Positions 33,854 through 42,210 of a stretch of DNA of 64,000 nucleotides are shown in pieces; positions within the stretch are counted from its first letter, which is position 1; each line of letters starts with the position of its first letter. Origin of the DNA: Pedobacter sp. AK013 (GTDB taxonomy: Bacteria; Bacteroidota; Bacteroidia; Sphingobacteriales; Sphingobacteriaceae); assembly GCF_014205835.1 (NCBI RefSeq), contig NZ_JACHCQ010000010.1, positions 82,311-146,310 of the forward strand, written 5' to 3'. The translations under genes and the position numbers were made by a program. The notes under the pieces were generated by a model, which was not told the DNA's origin, searched no databases, and was given only the letters and a program-made list of their open reading frames with translations.

Positions 33854-35140
33854 TCATATCTCTCTCACCTCAAATCCCGCTTTTTTCAAATCTTCCCAAT
33901 AATACGGATAAGATTTTTCTACTACCTGCATTTCTTCAATTTCAACTTCATTTATCAATAAGGCAAGTGGTGCAAAAGCCATGGCCATACGGTGGTCCTC
34001 GTAGGTTGCGAAAGTAACTTTATCCGGAAAATGAAGGTTATCTGTGTTTAAAGTATATACCAGATTATCTTCTGTAAAAGTAACGCCTATTTTAGCCAAT
34101 TCGTTCTGAAGGGCTGCAATGCGATCTGTTTCTTTGATTTTTAAAGTTTCTAAGCCTGTAAAAGCCATGTTTTTGCCCAATGCTGCTGCAATAACTACAA
34201 TGGTTTGCGCTAAATCCGGACAGGTTTTTAAGTCTAGAACTTCTTTTGTATCTAAGGAAAGACCTAGGTTGCTAATGGCAATTCCATTATTGGTTTTACT
34301 GGTAGCGATACCGAAAATCTTCATGATATTTTTGATCTGGCTATCGCCCTGCAAACTTTTTTCTTTTAAAGCAGGTAAACTAATTTCTGCTTCATCAGCT
34401 AATGCTGCAATACTATACCAATACGATGCTGCACTCCAGTCGGGCTCAACAACCAAAGTACCAGGTTTAAATACCTGTGGTTTGATGGAGATTGAATTTC
34501 CGCTCCAGGAATGCGCAATGCCAACTTCAGCCAACATATCTAAAGTCATATCTACATATGGTTTAGAGGTAAGCTCACCTTCAATTTCCAAAGTTAAACC
34601 CTGAGGTAGGATAGGGGCAATCATCAGCAGAGCTGAAATATATTGACTACTGATATCGCCTTTAATTTTAACTTCAGCAGTTTTTTGATTTAAAGGGCCA
34701 ACAATATTCAATGGAGGGAAACCTTCTGCTTCTGCATAAGAAATATCAGCGCCGATGGTTTTTAAAGCCTCTACCAAAATACCAATAGGGCGCTGTTTCA
34801 TCCGTTCGGTCCCGGTAAGCAAGAAATTGCCATTTTTAGCCGAAAGATAAGCTGATAAGAAACGCATAGCGGTTCCGGCAGGGCCAACATCAACCAGTTC
34901 GGAGTTTGCAGTTTTCAGTTTGGCGTCTCCCAACTCACTACCCTCAACTCCCAACTTATTCAGGATGCCATTTAGTGTTACTGTATCGGCAGCGTTAGAA
35001 AGGTTTTCAACTTTAACCAGTTTTTTGCTTAAAGCGCTAATAATTAAGGCCCTGTTGCATTCGCTTTTCGAGCCAGTTAATTGGATTTCCGTATTAATAT
35101 TCTTGGTTCCTTTAAAAGAAACTAAGGCGTTTTTCGACAT
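33854..35140 (-). CDS. aroA: 3-phosphoshikimate 1-carboxyvinyltransferase (EPSP synthase) AroA
   Basis: 428 residues. LTGSKSECNRALIISAL near the N-terminus, DVGPAGTAMRFLSAYLSA, GDISSQYISALLMIAP, DWSAASYW, LKIKETDRIAAL and YEDHRMAMAFAPLAL. It joins PEP and shikimate-3-phosphate. A GAAA-looped palindrome and a GTCAT-type repeat lie upstream. Confidence 0.96.
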   Translation of the reverse strand: MSKNALVSFKGTKNINTEIQLTGSKSECNRALIISALSKKLVKVENLSNAADTVTLNGILNKLGVEGSELGDAKLKTANSELVDVGPAGTAMRFLSAYLSAKNGNFLLTGTERMKQRPIGILVEALKTIGADISYAEAEGFPPLNIVGPLNQKTAEVKIKGDISSQYISALLMIAPILPQGLTLEIEGELTSKPYVDMTLDMLAEVGIAHSWSGNSISIKPQVFKPGTLVVEPDWSAASYWYSIAALADEAEISLPALKEKSLQGDSQIKNIMKIFGIATSKTNNGIAISNLGLSLDTKEVLDLKTCPDLAQTIVVIAAALGKNMAFTGLETLKIKETDRIAALQNELAKIGVTFTEDNLVYTLNTDNLHFPDKVTFATYEDHRMAMAFAPLALLINEVEIEEMQVVEKSYPYYWEDLKKAGFEVREI

Positions 35141-35168
35141 TTTTATTCTGTTTTATGCTCAAATGTAA

Positions 35169-35192
35169 GTGTCAGATGGAAACATCTGACAC
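35169..35192. repeat. Perfect 10-bp stem palindrome with GAAA loop upstream of aroA
   Basis: GTGTCAGATG (35169-35178), GAAA, CATCTGACAC (35183-35192). Without a U-run it looks like a dispersed palindrome rather than a terminator; it lies 28 bp upstream of the aroA ATG. Confidence 0.65.
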
Positions 35193-35214
35193 CACATTAT
35201 ATTTGTTTTAATAT

Positions 35215-35264
35215 CATGTTGAGTTGTCGAATTAACATAAATCTTTCGACGGACTCAGGATAAC
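35215..35264. repeat. Dispersed GTCATxCTGA-type inverted repeat
   Basis: Imperfect inverted arms: CATGTTGAGTTGTCGAA (35215-35231) and TTCGACGGACTCAGGATAAC (35245-35264). It is a member of the same family as 37768-37855 and 41569-41626. Confidence 0.6.
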
Positions 35265-35314
35265 AATACTGGTAAACTTAGCTTTGAGCTTTAGTCTTTC
35301 AGCTTTAATCTCAA

Positions 35315-36454
35315 CTACGCTTTAACCTCAGTATGTTGCTCTGCAGCAATGCCTTGCTCAGCTTTACCAGCATTCATAATTTCAGTTTGTTTACGTATTG
35401 ACTCACCGTGTACCAATTCTAAGAATTTTTCGGTAAAGTTTAAGTCTAATTTTAGTGCTTTAGCAAATGCCTGGCCTTTTTGGATGATGGCATCCCAACG
35501 GTTAACCTGTAAAATAGTTACCTGGTTATCGCGTTTAAATTCACCAATTTTAGCAACAATAGCCATACGCTCACCTAATTTCTGTAATAAGATATCGTCA
35601 ATTTTATCAATTGATTTACGTAATTCAGCTAATTTATCTGCCGAAGCTTCGTTTGGTGCTTCTGGTTCGCGTACAGTTAAACGATCTACCAATTCTGCTA
35701 AAGCAGCAGGTGTAACTTGTTGTTTAGCGTCTGTCCATGCAACTGAAGGATCTACGTGAGATTCGATCATTAAACCCTGCATGTCTAAATCTAATGCTTT
35801 TTGAGAAATATAAGGGATTAATTCACGGTTACCGCAAATATGACTTGGGTCGTTAATGATCGGAAGCTCAGGGCATAAAGTTTTTAACTGGATAGCCATT
35901 TCCCACATTGGTTCATTACGGAAAGAACTTTTTTCGAATGAGGAGAAACCGCGGTGAATAGCGCCAATTTTAGTAATTCCTGCACCGTTGATACGCTCAA
36001 TTGCACCAATCCATAACTGTAAATCAGGGTTAACCGGGTTCTTGATCAATACAGGAACATCATGGCCTTTTAAAGCATCAGCAATTTCTTGTACTGTGAA
36101 TGGGTTTACTGTAGAGCGTGCACCAATCCAAAGGATATCTACACCAGCTGCTAAAGCCTCTTCAACGTGTTTTGCATTCGCAACCTCTACAGCTGTCGGT
36201 AAACCAGTTTCTGCTTTGGCGCGTTTTAACCACTCTAAACCGATACTTCCGATTCCTTCAAATTCTCCCGGACGGGTACGTGGTTTCCAGATACCAGCTC
36301 TCAATACGGATACTTTACCGGTAGCAGCCAATAAATGTGCTGTAGTTAATAATTGCTCTTCAGTTTCTGCGCTACAAGGACCAGAAATGATTAATGGCTC
36401 GTTGTTTACGTTTAACCAGGTGTTTAAAGGTTGAATGTTTAAATTAAGTTTCAT
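35315..36454 (-). CDS. Bifunctional DAHP synthase / type II chorismate mutase
   Basis: 379 residues. The N-terminal KDPG-type DAHP synthase domain (about 1-260) has IISGPCSAETEEQL, LRAGIWKPRTRPGEFEGIG and INDPSHICGNREL. The C-terminal AroQ chorismate mutase (about 275-360) has LRKSIDKIDDILLQKLGERMAIVAKIGEFK. It opens the shikimate pathway and also feeds prephenate. 130 bp after pheA, so probably in the same operon and controlled by the phe attenuator. Confidence 0.95.
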   Translation of the reverse strand: MKLNLNIQPLNTWLNVNNEPLIISGPCSAETEEQLLTTAHLLAATGKVSVLRAGIWKPRTRPGEFEGIGSIGLEWLKRAKAETGLPTAVEVANAKHVEEALAAGVDILWIGARSTVNPFTVQEIADALKGHDVPVLIKNPVNPDLQLWIGAIERINGAGITKIGAIHRGFSSFEKSSFRNEPMWEMAIQLKTLCPELPIINDPSHICGNRELIPYISQKALDLDMQGLMIESHVDPSVAWTDAKQQVTPAALAELVDRLTVREPEAPNEASADKLAELRKSIDKIDDILLQKLGERMAIVAKIGEFKRDNQVTILQVNRWDAIIQKGQAFAKALKLDLNFTEKFLELVHGESIRKQTEIMNAGKAEQGIAAEQHTEVKA

Positions 36455-36486
36455 GATGATGGGGTTGTTTAAAGTCCTTAGTCCGC

Positions 36487-36581
36487 AGTCGGAAGTCCGG
36501 AGTTATATTTTAATTATTTTATTATTACAAGTTTGAATATGGTGCTATTATCTTCGGGTGTCTAACTTCGGACTTCCGACT
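36487..36581. repeat. Inverted repeat between pheA and the DAHP synthase gene
   Basis: AGTCGGAAGTCCG (36487-36499) and its reverse complement CGGACTTCCGACT (36569-36581), 69 bp apart, flanked by more degenerate AGTCCG units. Likely a dispersed simple repeat; could affect read-through. Confidence 0.65.
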
Positions 36582-36584
36582 TTT

Positions 36585-37418
36585 TTATACCTTGTCGTTC
36601 TTTTGATATTCTCCTAATATGTTAAAGTTCGATGTATATTTTAATGCCTTTCTAATTGCCTTATCATATTTTTCGGTACTTGGCCATTCTAAATCGACGT
36701 AAAAGTAATACTCGTTTCTTTTACCTAAAACAGGCATAGATTGTATTTTTGTTAAGCTTACATCCTGTTCTGCGAAAATATTTAACACAGTTGCCAGTGA
36801 GCCTGCTTTATGGCCAACCTGGAAACAGATTGATGCTTTGTTTATTTTCTTTCCTTCGTCTGTTTTGTCTTTTTTAAGGATCAGAAAACGGGTATAGTTT
36901 TTCTTGTTCGATTCTACCCGGCGTTCCAAAATATTCAAACCGTAAAGTTCTGCAGCTAAACTATTTGCAATGGCCATGGTGTCGGTTAATTGCTCTTCCT
37001 GGATCCGTTTTGCGCAAGCAGCAGTATCGTTGCTCTCCACAATTTTAATGTGAGGATAATCGTAAAAGAAATCGATACACTGGCGGATGGCGATTGGGTG
37101 TGAAGTAACCACTTTAATATCTTCAAACTTTACGCCTGGTAACGCCATTAAGTGCAACTGTATAGGTAAGTAAACCTCACCCACAACCGAAAAACCAAAA
37201 TCTCTGATCAGTGTATAGTTTGGTAATAAACTGCCGGCGATAGAGTTTTCGATCGCCATTACTACGAAATCAGCGTCATTTTGTTCTAGCTTGTCGCAGG
37301 TTTCTTTAAAAGAATTACACTCAACAGTTTCAATGTCTTTACCAAAGAATTTGTAGGCGGCCTCCTCGTGGAAAGATGCTTTAATACCCTGAATTGCTAC
37401 TCGTTTTGTCGTTTCCAT
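36585..37418 (-). CDS. pheA: Prephenate dehydratase PheA
   Basis: 277 residues. The prephenate dehydratase domain has VAIQGIKASFHEEAAYKFF, AIENSIAGSLLPNY and SNKKNYTRFLIL; a C-terminal ACT domain (ASICFQVGHKAGSLATVLNIFAEQDVSLTKIQSMP) should give feedback inhibition by Phe. It converts prephenate to phenylpyruvate. A Tyr/Phe leader-peptide attenuator lies directly upstream. It heads the cluster pheA, DAHP synthase/chorismate mutase, aroA, aroC, DUF1684. Confidence 0.97.
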   Translation of the reverse strand: METTKRVAIQGIKASFHEEAAYKFFGKDIETVECNSFKETCDKLEQNDADFVVMAIENSIAGSLLPNYTLIRDFGFSVVGEVYLPIQLHLMALPGVKFEDIKVVTSHPIAIRQCIDFFYDYPHIKIVESNDTAACAKRIQEEQLTDTMAIANSLAAELYGLNILERRVESNKKNYTRFLILKKDKTDEGKKINKASICFQVGHKAGSLATVLNIFAEQDVSLTKIQSMPVLGKRNEYYFYVDLEWPSTEKYDKAIRKALKYTSNFNILGEYQKNDKV

Positions 37419-37432
37419 TTTTGCGTTAAAAC

Positions 37433-37465
37433 AAAAAAGTCCCGGCTGTTTGCCGGGACTTTTTT
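37433..37465 (-). terminator. Attenuator terminator upstream of pheA
   Basis: Perfect 14-bp stem (37433-37446 with 37452-37465; GC core GTCCCGGC/GCCGGGAC), 5-nt loop, ending on the minus strand in TTTTTT, 14 bp before the pheA ATG. The upstream arm (37452-37460) can also pair with 37503-37511 (9 bp, one G-U), giving a mutually exclusive antiterminator. Confidence 0.92.
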
Positions 37466-37500
37466 ATACATTTTAATATTGTTATATATCTTTTTGCATA

Positions 37501-37563
37501 TTAGCCCCGGCTCTCACTAAAATAGTAAAAGTAACCAAAGTAATATGTGTTTGTAATTTGCAT
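37501..37563 (-). CDS. Phe/Tyr leader peptide of the pheA attenuator
   Basis: ATG at 37563-37561 and TAA at 37503-37501 give 20 residues with core YYFGYFYYF: five Tyr and three Phe in nine consecutive codons. The stop codon overlaps the antiterminator segment (37503-37511). A ribosome stalled at the Tyr/Phe codons would leave that segment free to pair with the terminator's first arm; a ribosome reaching the stop would cover it and let the terminator form. It lies 17 bp downstream of a perfect promoter. Confidence 0.85.
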   Translation of the reverse strand: MQITNTYYFGYFYYFSESRG

Positions 37564-37580
37564 TTCTTTTTTTGTTGAGC

Positions 37581-37610
37581 CAAATGTAGTAACAAAATTT
37601 AATTTGTCAA
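37581..37610 (-). promoter_or_regulatory. Consensus sigma-A promoter of the pheA operon
   Basis: On the minus strand TTG (37610-37608), 19 bp, then TACATTTG (37588-37581): an exact Bacteroidota TTG-N19-TAnnTTTG promoter. The leader-peptide ATG follows 17 bp after the -7 box. Confidence 0.85.
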
Positions 37611-37726
37611 TAGGAAATTGAAAATATTTTTAATAAAATTTAATTTTGTTTAAAATAGGCTAGTTTATTGGTTGGTCTTTTTATAGCTAAGAACTGATTA
37701 AAAACGGATTTTTATATGGTTGAGTT

Positions 37727-37903
37727 ATTCATAACCACAGATGAAAAGGGGCAACACAGATAAATTGTCATGCTGAGGTACGAAGTATCTGCAAGCGATG
37801 AAAGGACTAATTGTAAATATAAAGCTTCTTCGCTGCGCTCAGAATGACAGATTTTTAGAATGTTAAAACATCATCTGTGTTAATCTGTGCGCATCTGTGG
37901 CTA
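37727..37903. repeat. Compound dispersed palindrome
   Basis: An outer inverted repeat (ACCACAGATG and ACACAGAT on the left; ATCTGTGTTAATCTGTG and ATCTGTGG on the right) encloses an inner one (GTCATGCTGAGG near 37768, CGCTCAGAATGAC near 37838). Two known kinds of Bacteroidota intergenic repeat appear nested. It fills the 300-bp gap 37611-37929 between the phe promoter and the desaturase terminator. Confidence 0.65.
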
Positions 37904-37929
37904 AAAAACAATAGATAAGGTATATCAAA

Positions 37930-37955
37930 AAAGGCCTGTGGAAACACAGGCCTTT
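37930..37955 (-). terminator. Terminator after the sterol-desaturase-like gene
   Basis: AAAGGCCTGTG (37930-37940) with CACAGGCCTTT (37945-37955), GAAA loop; on the minus strand it is followed by TTTTTTGA. It ends the S4-aroB-desaturase operon. Confidence 0.85.
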
Positions 37956-37964
37956 AGCTTATTT

Positions 37965-38927
37965 TTATCCTGTAGAGCTTAACTCCTCACGATCGTTAAG
38001 TCCTTTTACTTTGTTTTGTTGTAAGGCTTCAAAATTTTTCTGTTCTTCATCGCGTAGCTCCTGTTGCATAATTTTAGCAATTTTAGTGCTTCCATCATGG
38101 CTCCATCCGGGCGGATTAAAAATGTATTTCACTTTATCCATAAAGGTTGGCGCCTTTTTAACATCCGCGGTTAAGGCAATAAATTCGTGGAAAATAATGT
38201 TAACCGCACCGGTATCTTCAGGTTGGGTTGTTAAACCATATTTAACCACATCTTCTGGCAATTCTTCCTGGAAAGTGCCGAACCATCTATCCCAAAGAAT
38301 TAAAACCATCCCCATGTTTTTGTCTAGGTACCGTACATTGCTGGCATGGTGCACGCGGTGGTGTGATGGCGTTACGAAAATATAGCCGTACCATTTTGGA
38401 AGTTTAATATCGTATTGTGTGTGAACCAGGTTGCCATAAATTTGGGTTACCAGGTAGGCAAAAAGGATATCAACAGCGGTAAAACCCATAAAAGCCAGCG
38501 GCAGATAAAAGAAAACACGGTACAATGGCTCGAAAACGGTGGAACGGAACCCGGTGGTTAAGTTAAAATGTTCGGATGAGTGATGCGTAACATGCATGGC
38601 CCAGAAAAAGCGCACGTAATGGCCAACGGTATGCAAAAACCAGTATAAAAAATCCTGTGCCAAAATGAGCACAATCCAATATACCCAAACATTAGAAATC
38701 TGGAATAAGCGGAATTGGTAACAATAGGCCAATAAGAAAAAAGTAAACGTTTTTGTGCCCAAATTAATCACAACAGCTGCCGTCATCAGGTAGATGTTCG
38801 TCCAGGTATCGCGTTTGGTATATAATTTTTTATCGTGCTGGTAGCTGAAATACATTTCAACCAAGGTTAAAACGATTACGAAACCAAATAGCCCGATAAC
38901 TGAAATATCACTTCCGGTAAAATTCAT
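37965..38927 (-). CDS. Sterol desaturase / fatty acid hydroxylase family membrane protein
   Basis: 320 residues with several membrane spans. The di-iron histidine boxes are HTVGHYVRFFWAMHVTHHSSEH and THSxxHxxxHH-type HRVHHASNVRY, with a further NLVHTQYD. Such enzymes hydroxylate or desaturate membrane lipids using O2. The substrate is unknown. It starts 1 bp after aroB, so it is probably co-transcribed, but no pathway link to aroB is evident. Confidence 0.88.
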   Translation of the reverse strand: MNFTGSDISVIGLFGFVIVLTLVEMYFSYQHDKKLYTKRDTWTNIYLMTAAVVINLGTKTFTFFLLAYCYQFRLFQISNVWVYWIVLILAQDFLYWFLHTVGHYVRFFWAMHVTHHSSEHFNLTTGFRSTVFEPLYRVFFYLPLAFMGFTAVDILFAYLVTQIYGNLVHTQYDIKLPKWYGYIFVTPSHHRVHHASNVRYLDKNMGMVLILWDRWFGTFQEELPEDVVKYGLTTQPEDTGAVNIIFHEFIALTADVKKAPTFMDKVKYIFNPPGWSHDGSTKIAKIMQQELRDEEQKNFEALQQNKVKGLNDREELSSTG

Positions 38928-38928
38928 T

Positions 38929-39987
38929 TTATAAACTGTTATAATAATCTAAACTGCTTAAAATATCAGCTGTACTTACACGGCAGTTAAACGTGCATTT
39001 ACCTGTGCTTTCTAAAAGTGAGAAGAGGATGTTTCCATCTTCGTTCTTTTTGTCGCTCTGCATTAATTCTAAAAGGGTATCGAAGCTTTCTTTTTTAATG
39101 TGGTATTTAGGGTATAACGATAAAATATATCCGCTAATATCATTCAGTTCCTCTTTCGTTAGCGTGCTGTTTTTGATTGATAAAGCTGCTTCACAAACAA
39201 ATCCGATTGCAATGGCTTCGCCATGCGTTAACGGATTTTTGTCATTCACTAAAGAGTAACCTTCTATAGCATGCCCAATGGTATGACCAAAATTTAAAAT
39301 CTTACGCAGGTTTTTCTCATGCGGATCGATGGTAACCACTTCATTTTTAATTTCTACTGATCGGTAAATATCTTGAGCAGAAGGGGTTAAGTAATTGCTT
39401 TCTTTTAGTTTTTCGTAATATGGCTTATCATAAATCAAGCCATGTTTAATCATTTCGGCAAAGCCTGATAAAAGCTCACGTTGTGGCAATGTTTTTAGAA
39501 ATGCAGTTTCAATAAAAACCATTTGTGGCAAGGTAAAGGTACCCACCATGTTTTTTACATTGTCGATATCAATACCTGTTTTGCCGCCTACCGAAGCATC
39601 AACCTGCGATAAAAGGGTAGTGGGTACATTGATAAAATCTATACCTCTTTTATAAGTTGAAGCTATAAATCCACCCATATCGGTTACCACACCGCCACCT
39701 AAATTAATCATCAAACTTTTGCGGTCGGCTTCAAAATCCAAAAGGGTTTTCCAGATACCGATACAAAAATCAATATTTTTATTTTCTTCTCCTGCTGAAG
39801 TTTCGATCAAATCAAATTCCCAAAAATCATCTAAAAGTGACTGGAATAGTGGTAAACATATCTCGCTGGTATGCTCATCAGCCAGTACAAAAACTTTGCT
39901 GTATTTATTGCTTTCTAAAAGTGTTTTTAGTGCTGCTAAACTGCTTTCGAAATAAAGGGTGTGGCCTGCGCTGGTTAGTGGTTCCAT
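38929..39987 (-). CDS. aroB: 3-dehydroquinate synthase AroB
   Basis: 352 residues, NAD- and metal-dependent. Motifs: LGGGVVTDMGGFIASTYKRGIDFINVPTTLLSQVDASVGGKTGID, NLVGTFxxP-like NMVGTFTLPQ, and the metal-binding LNFGHTIGHAIEG. It closes DAHP to 3-dehydroquinate. Its ATG overlaps the stop codon of the S4 gene (TAATG). Confidence 0.97.
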   Translation of the reverse strand: MEPLTSAGHTLYFESSLAALKTLLESNKYSKVFVLADEHTSEICLPLFQSLLDDFWEFDLIETSAGEENKNIDFCIGIWKTLLDFEADRKSLMINLGGGVVTDMGGFIASTYKRGIDFINVPTTLLSQVDASVGGKTGIDIDNVKNMVGTFTLPQMVFIETAFLKTLPQRELLSGFAEMIKHGLIYDKPYYEKLKESNYLTPSAQDIYRSVEIKNEVVTIDPHEKNLRKILNFGHTIGHAIEGYSLVNDKNPLTHGEAIAIGFVCEAALSIKNSTLTKEELNDISGYILSLYPKYHIKKESFDTLLELMQSDKKNEDGNILFSLLESTGKCTFNCRVSTADILSSLDYYNSL

Positions 39988-40202
39988 TAAATAATTTCTA
40001 TTTTATTTTCGCCAAAAGTAATAATATCTCCAACTCTAACCTTATAGCGTTTACGGAATTCGACCTCACCGTTAGTTTTTACTAAACCATCCTCAACAAC
40101 GGTTTGGGCATCACCGCCACTGTCAACTAATCCACTTGCTTTTAGCAGTTGGATTAATGGAATAAATTCGCCCTCTAATTTGAATTGTATCATTTTCTGC
40201 AA
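39987..40202 (-). CDS. Small S4-domain RNA-binding protein
   Basis: 71 residues, one S4-like domain: IQFKLEGEFIPLIQLLKASGLVDSGGDAQTVVEDGLVKTNGEVEFRKRYKVRVGDII, as in the YaaA/YbcJ group of RNA-binding proteins. It is translationally coupled to aroB. Exact RNA target unknown. Confidence 0.9.
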   Translation of the reverse strand: MQKMIQFKLEGEFIPLIQLLKASGLVDSGGDAQTVVEDGLVKTNGEVEFRKRYKVRVGDIITFGENKIEII

Positions 40203-40286
40203 AAATACGATTATTTAGAGGTTTTTAGTTTTAACAACCAATGCTTTTTATAATTTTGCACCAATCTGACTTATTATAAAGTAAAA

Positions 40287-41471
40287 ATGGACTTATCCCC
40301 CAACAAACAACCAAATTTCGACAACACGGAAATAGCTTTCCGTCAAAAATCTAACCACGAACTAAAAAAAGCATACTGGCTTTTTAAAATGATCGGAAGT
40401 AATTTTCTTACTAAAGTTGGTCCGGCCATTACAAACTTCTTTTTAAATATCGGTTTGCCAATTCAGGGTGCAATTAAAGCAACTATTTTTCAGCAGTTTT
40501 GCGGTGGCGAAACCATTGCCGAATGTGATAAAGCCATTGAACAACTACATAAAGGTGGTGTAGGCACCATTTTAGATTATTCGGTAGAAGGAGAAGAAGA
40601 AGAACAGGTTTTTGATGAAACCTGTGCCGAAATTATCCGCACCATTATCCGTGCTGACGGTGATGTTAAAATTCCGATTACGGTTTTCAAAATTACCGGA
40701 ATTGGCCGTTTTGCCTTATTGCAAAAACTAGATGCTAAAGAAACCCTAAACGCCAGTGAAGTGGCAGAGTACGAAAAGGTAAAACAACGTTGCGAAATGA
40801 TCTGCCAAACAGCTTTCGATAAAGGCGTACCCATTATGATCGATGCGGAGGAAACCTGGATTCAGGATACAATCGATGATTTGGCCTTAGCAATGATGCG
40901 TAAATTTAACCGTGAACGGATTATTGTTTACAATACTTACCAAATGTACCGTCATGATAAGTTAGCCGATATGAAAGCAGACCATTTAATTGCTAAAGCG
41001 GATGGTTTTATTCTGGGCGTTAAAATGGTTCGGGGTGCTTACATGGAAAAAGAACGTAAACGTGCAGCAGAAATGGGATATCCTTCGCCAATTCAGCCAG
41101 ATAAGGCAGCATCAGACCGCGATTACAACGAATCTTTACGCTATTGTGTTGATCATATTGAAGACATTGCCATTGTTGCCGGAACACACAATGAAGATAG
41201 CAGCCGCTTATTAACTTATCTTTTAGAAGAAAAAAATATAACGCATAATCATCCTCATGTATATTTTGCCCAATTGTTAGGAATGAGTGATAACTTAAGC
41301 TTTAACCTTGCAGATTCGGATTATAATGTGGCAAAATATGTTCCCTACGGGCCAATTAAAGCGGTAATGCCTTATTTATTCAGAAGAGCGCAAGAAAATA
41401 CTTCAGTGGCCGGACAAACAGGCCGTGAGTTAGGTTTGATTGAAAGAGAATTAAAAAGAAGGAAACTGTAA
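40287..41471 (+). CDS. Proline dehydrogenase
   Basis: 394 residues, FAD-dependent PRODH barrel: VKIPITVFKITGIGRFALLQKL, MIDAEETWIQDTID, VKMVRGAYMEKERKRA, AGTHNEDSSRLL, QLLGMSDNLSF, YVPYGPIKAVMPYLFRRAQEN. It oxidises proline to pyrroline-5-carboxylate at the membrane. The monofunctional form typical of Bacteroidota. A TAATTTTG -7 box lies about 36 bp upstream of the ATG. Confidence 0.95.
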   Translation: MDLSPNKQPNFDNTEIAFRQKSNHELKKAYWLFKMIGSNFLTKVGPAITNFFLNIGLPIQGAIKATIFQQFCGGETIAECDKAIEQLHKGGVGTILDYSVEGEEEEQVFDETCAEIIRTIIRADGDVKIPITVFKITGIGRFALLQKLDAKETLNASEVAEYEKVKQRCEMICQTAFDKGVPIMIDAEETWIQDTIDDLALAMMRKFNRERIIVYNTYQMYRHDKLADMKADHLIAKADGFILGVKMVRGAYMEKERKRAAEMGYPSPIQPDKAASDRDYNESLRYCVDHIEDIAIVAGTHNEDSSRLLTYLLEEKNITHNHPHVYFAQLLGMSDNLSFNLADSDYNVAKYVPYGPIKAVMPYLFRRAQENTSVAGQTGRELGLIERELKRRKL

Positions 41472-41881
41472 TTCCGTTTACAGTTTTCGGTTAACAGTTG
41501 GTAGCTTTCAGTTTTGGGCGGTTATTGATACTGCCAACTGAAAATTGCCCTTCAATCATTCCGTCATACTGAACTTGTTTCAGTATCTATCATGAGGTAA
41601 AGGACCCTGAAATAAATTCAGGGTGACGAACTGAAAATACTGAGACGTTATAGCTACCCGCCAATTGAAAATTGCCAACTGTTTTTTATTTCCGTATCGT
41701 CCTGCTGAATTTAGTTCAGCATCTTTCATCTTATAATGGTTCATTATTTTTTTGGGGAGAAATGAACACGTAGCAGTCCTTCGGTACCTTCAGCTTCCCT
41801 TTACACTGTATCCCCAATGAAAAATTGGGGGATGCCGCTTCAATCGAGTTTAGGTTGAGCGGTAGCTTTTTGTGCACAAAA
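41472..41881. repeat. Intergenic stretch built of dispersed repeats
   Basis: 410 bp without a gene. It contains GTCATACTGA / TTCAGGGTGACG arms (41569-41626), a further GTCCTGCTGAA copy near 41700, and at 41761-41870 a diverged partner of 54608-54707 with the stem TCCCCAATGAAAAATTGGGGGA-like (about 41811-41832). Confidence 0.6.
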
Positions 41882-42202
41882 TTATTTCTTTACTACAAAT
41901 GATTGTTTGCCCGTTAACAGGTCGTAAAAGAGGATAAAATCGCTCACTAAGCTATAACCTGGATATTGAAAAGTTGCAGGCTTGTTTTTCTCGAAAAAGA
42001 AGTGCCCCACCCATGCAAAACCGTATCCCAATACAGGTATGGCTAAAAAGAAATGCCAGTTGTGAAAAAGAAATCCTGTAAAAAAGGCAAGGCAAACCAA
42101 TGCGGTACCAATAAAATGTAAAATGCGCGATGTGGTATTGGTATGTTCTGACAAATAAAAAGGGTAGAACTCTTTTAGCGATTTAAACTTTTTTTCTGAC
42201 AT
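41882..42202 (-). CDS. DUF962 (Mpo1-like) membrane protein
   Basis: 106 residues with two or three membrane spans and the family His motifs: FYPFYLSEHTNTTSRILHFIGTAL and FAWVGHFFFEKNKPATFQYPGYSLVSDF. Mpo1 relatives are iron-dependent dioxygenases of fatty acid alpha-oxidation; activity here is inferred only from the family. It follows the HAD gene by 8 bp. Confidence 0.9.
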   Translation of the reverse strand: MSEKKFKSLKEFYPFYLSEHTNTTSRILHFIGTALVCLAFFTGFLFHNWHFFLAIPVLGYGFAWVGHFFFEKNKPATFQYPGYSLVSDFILFYDLLTGKQSFVVKK

Positions 42203-42210
42203 ATACTAAT

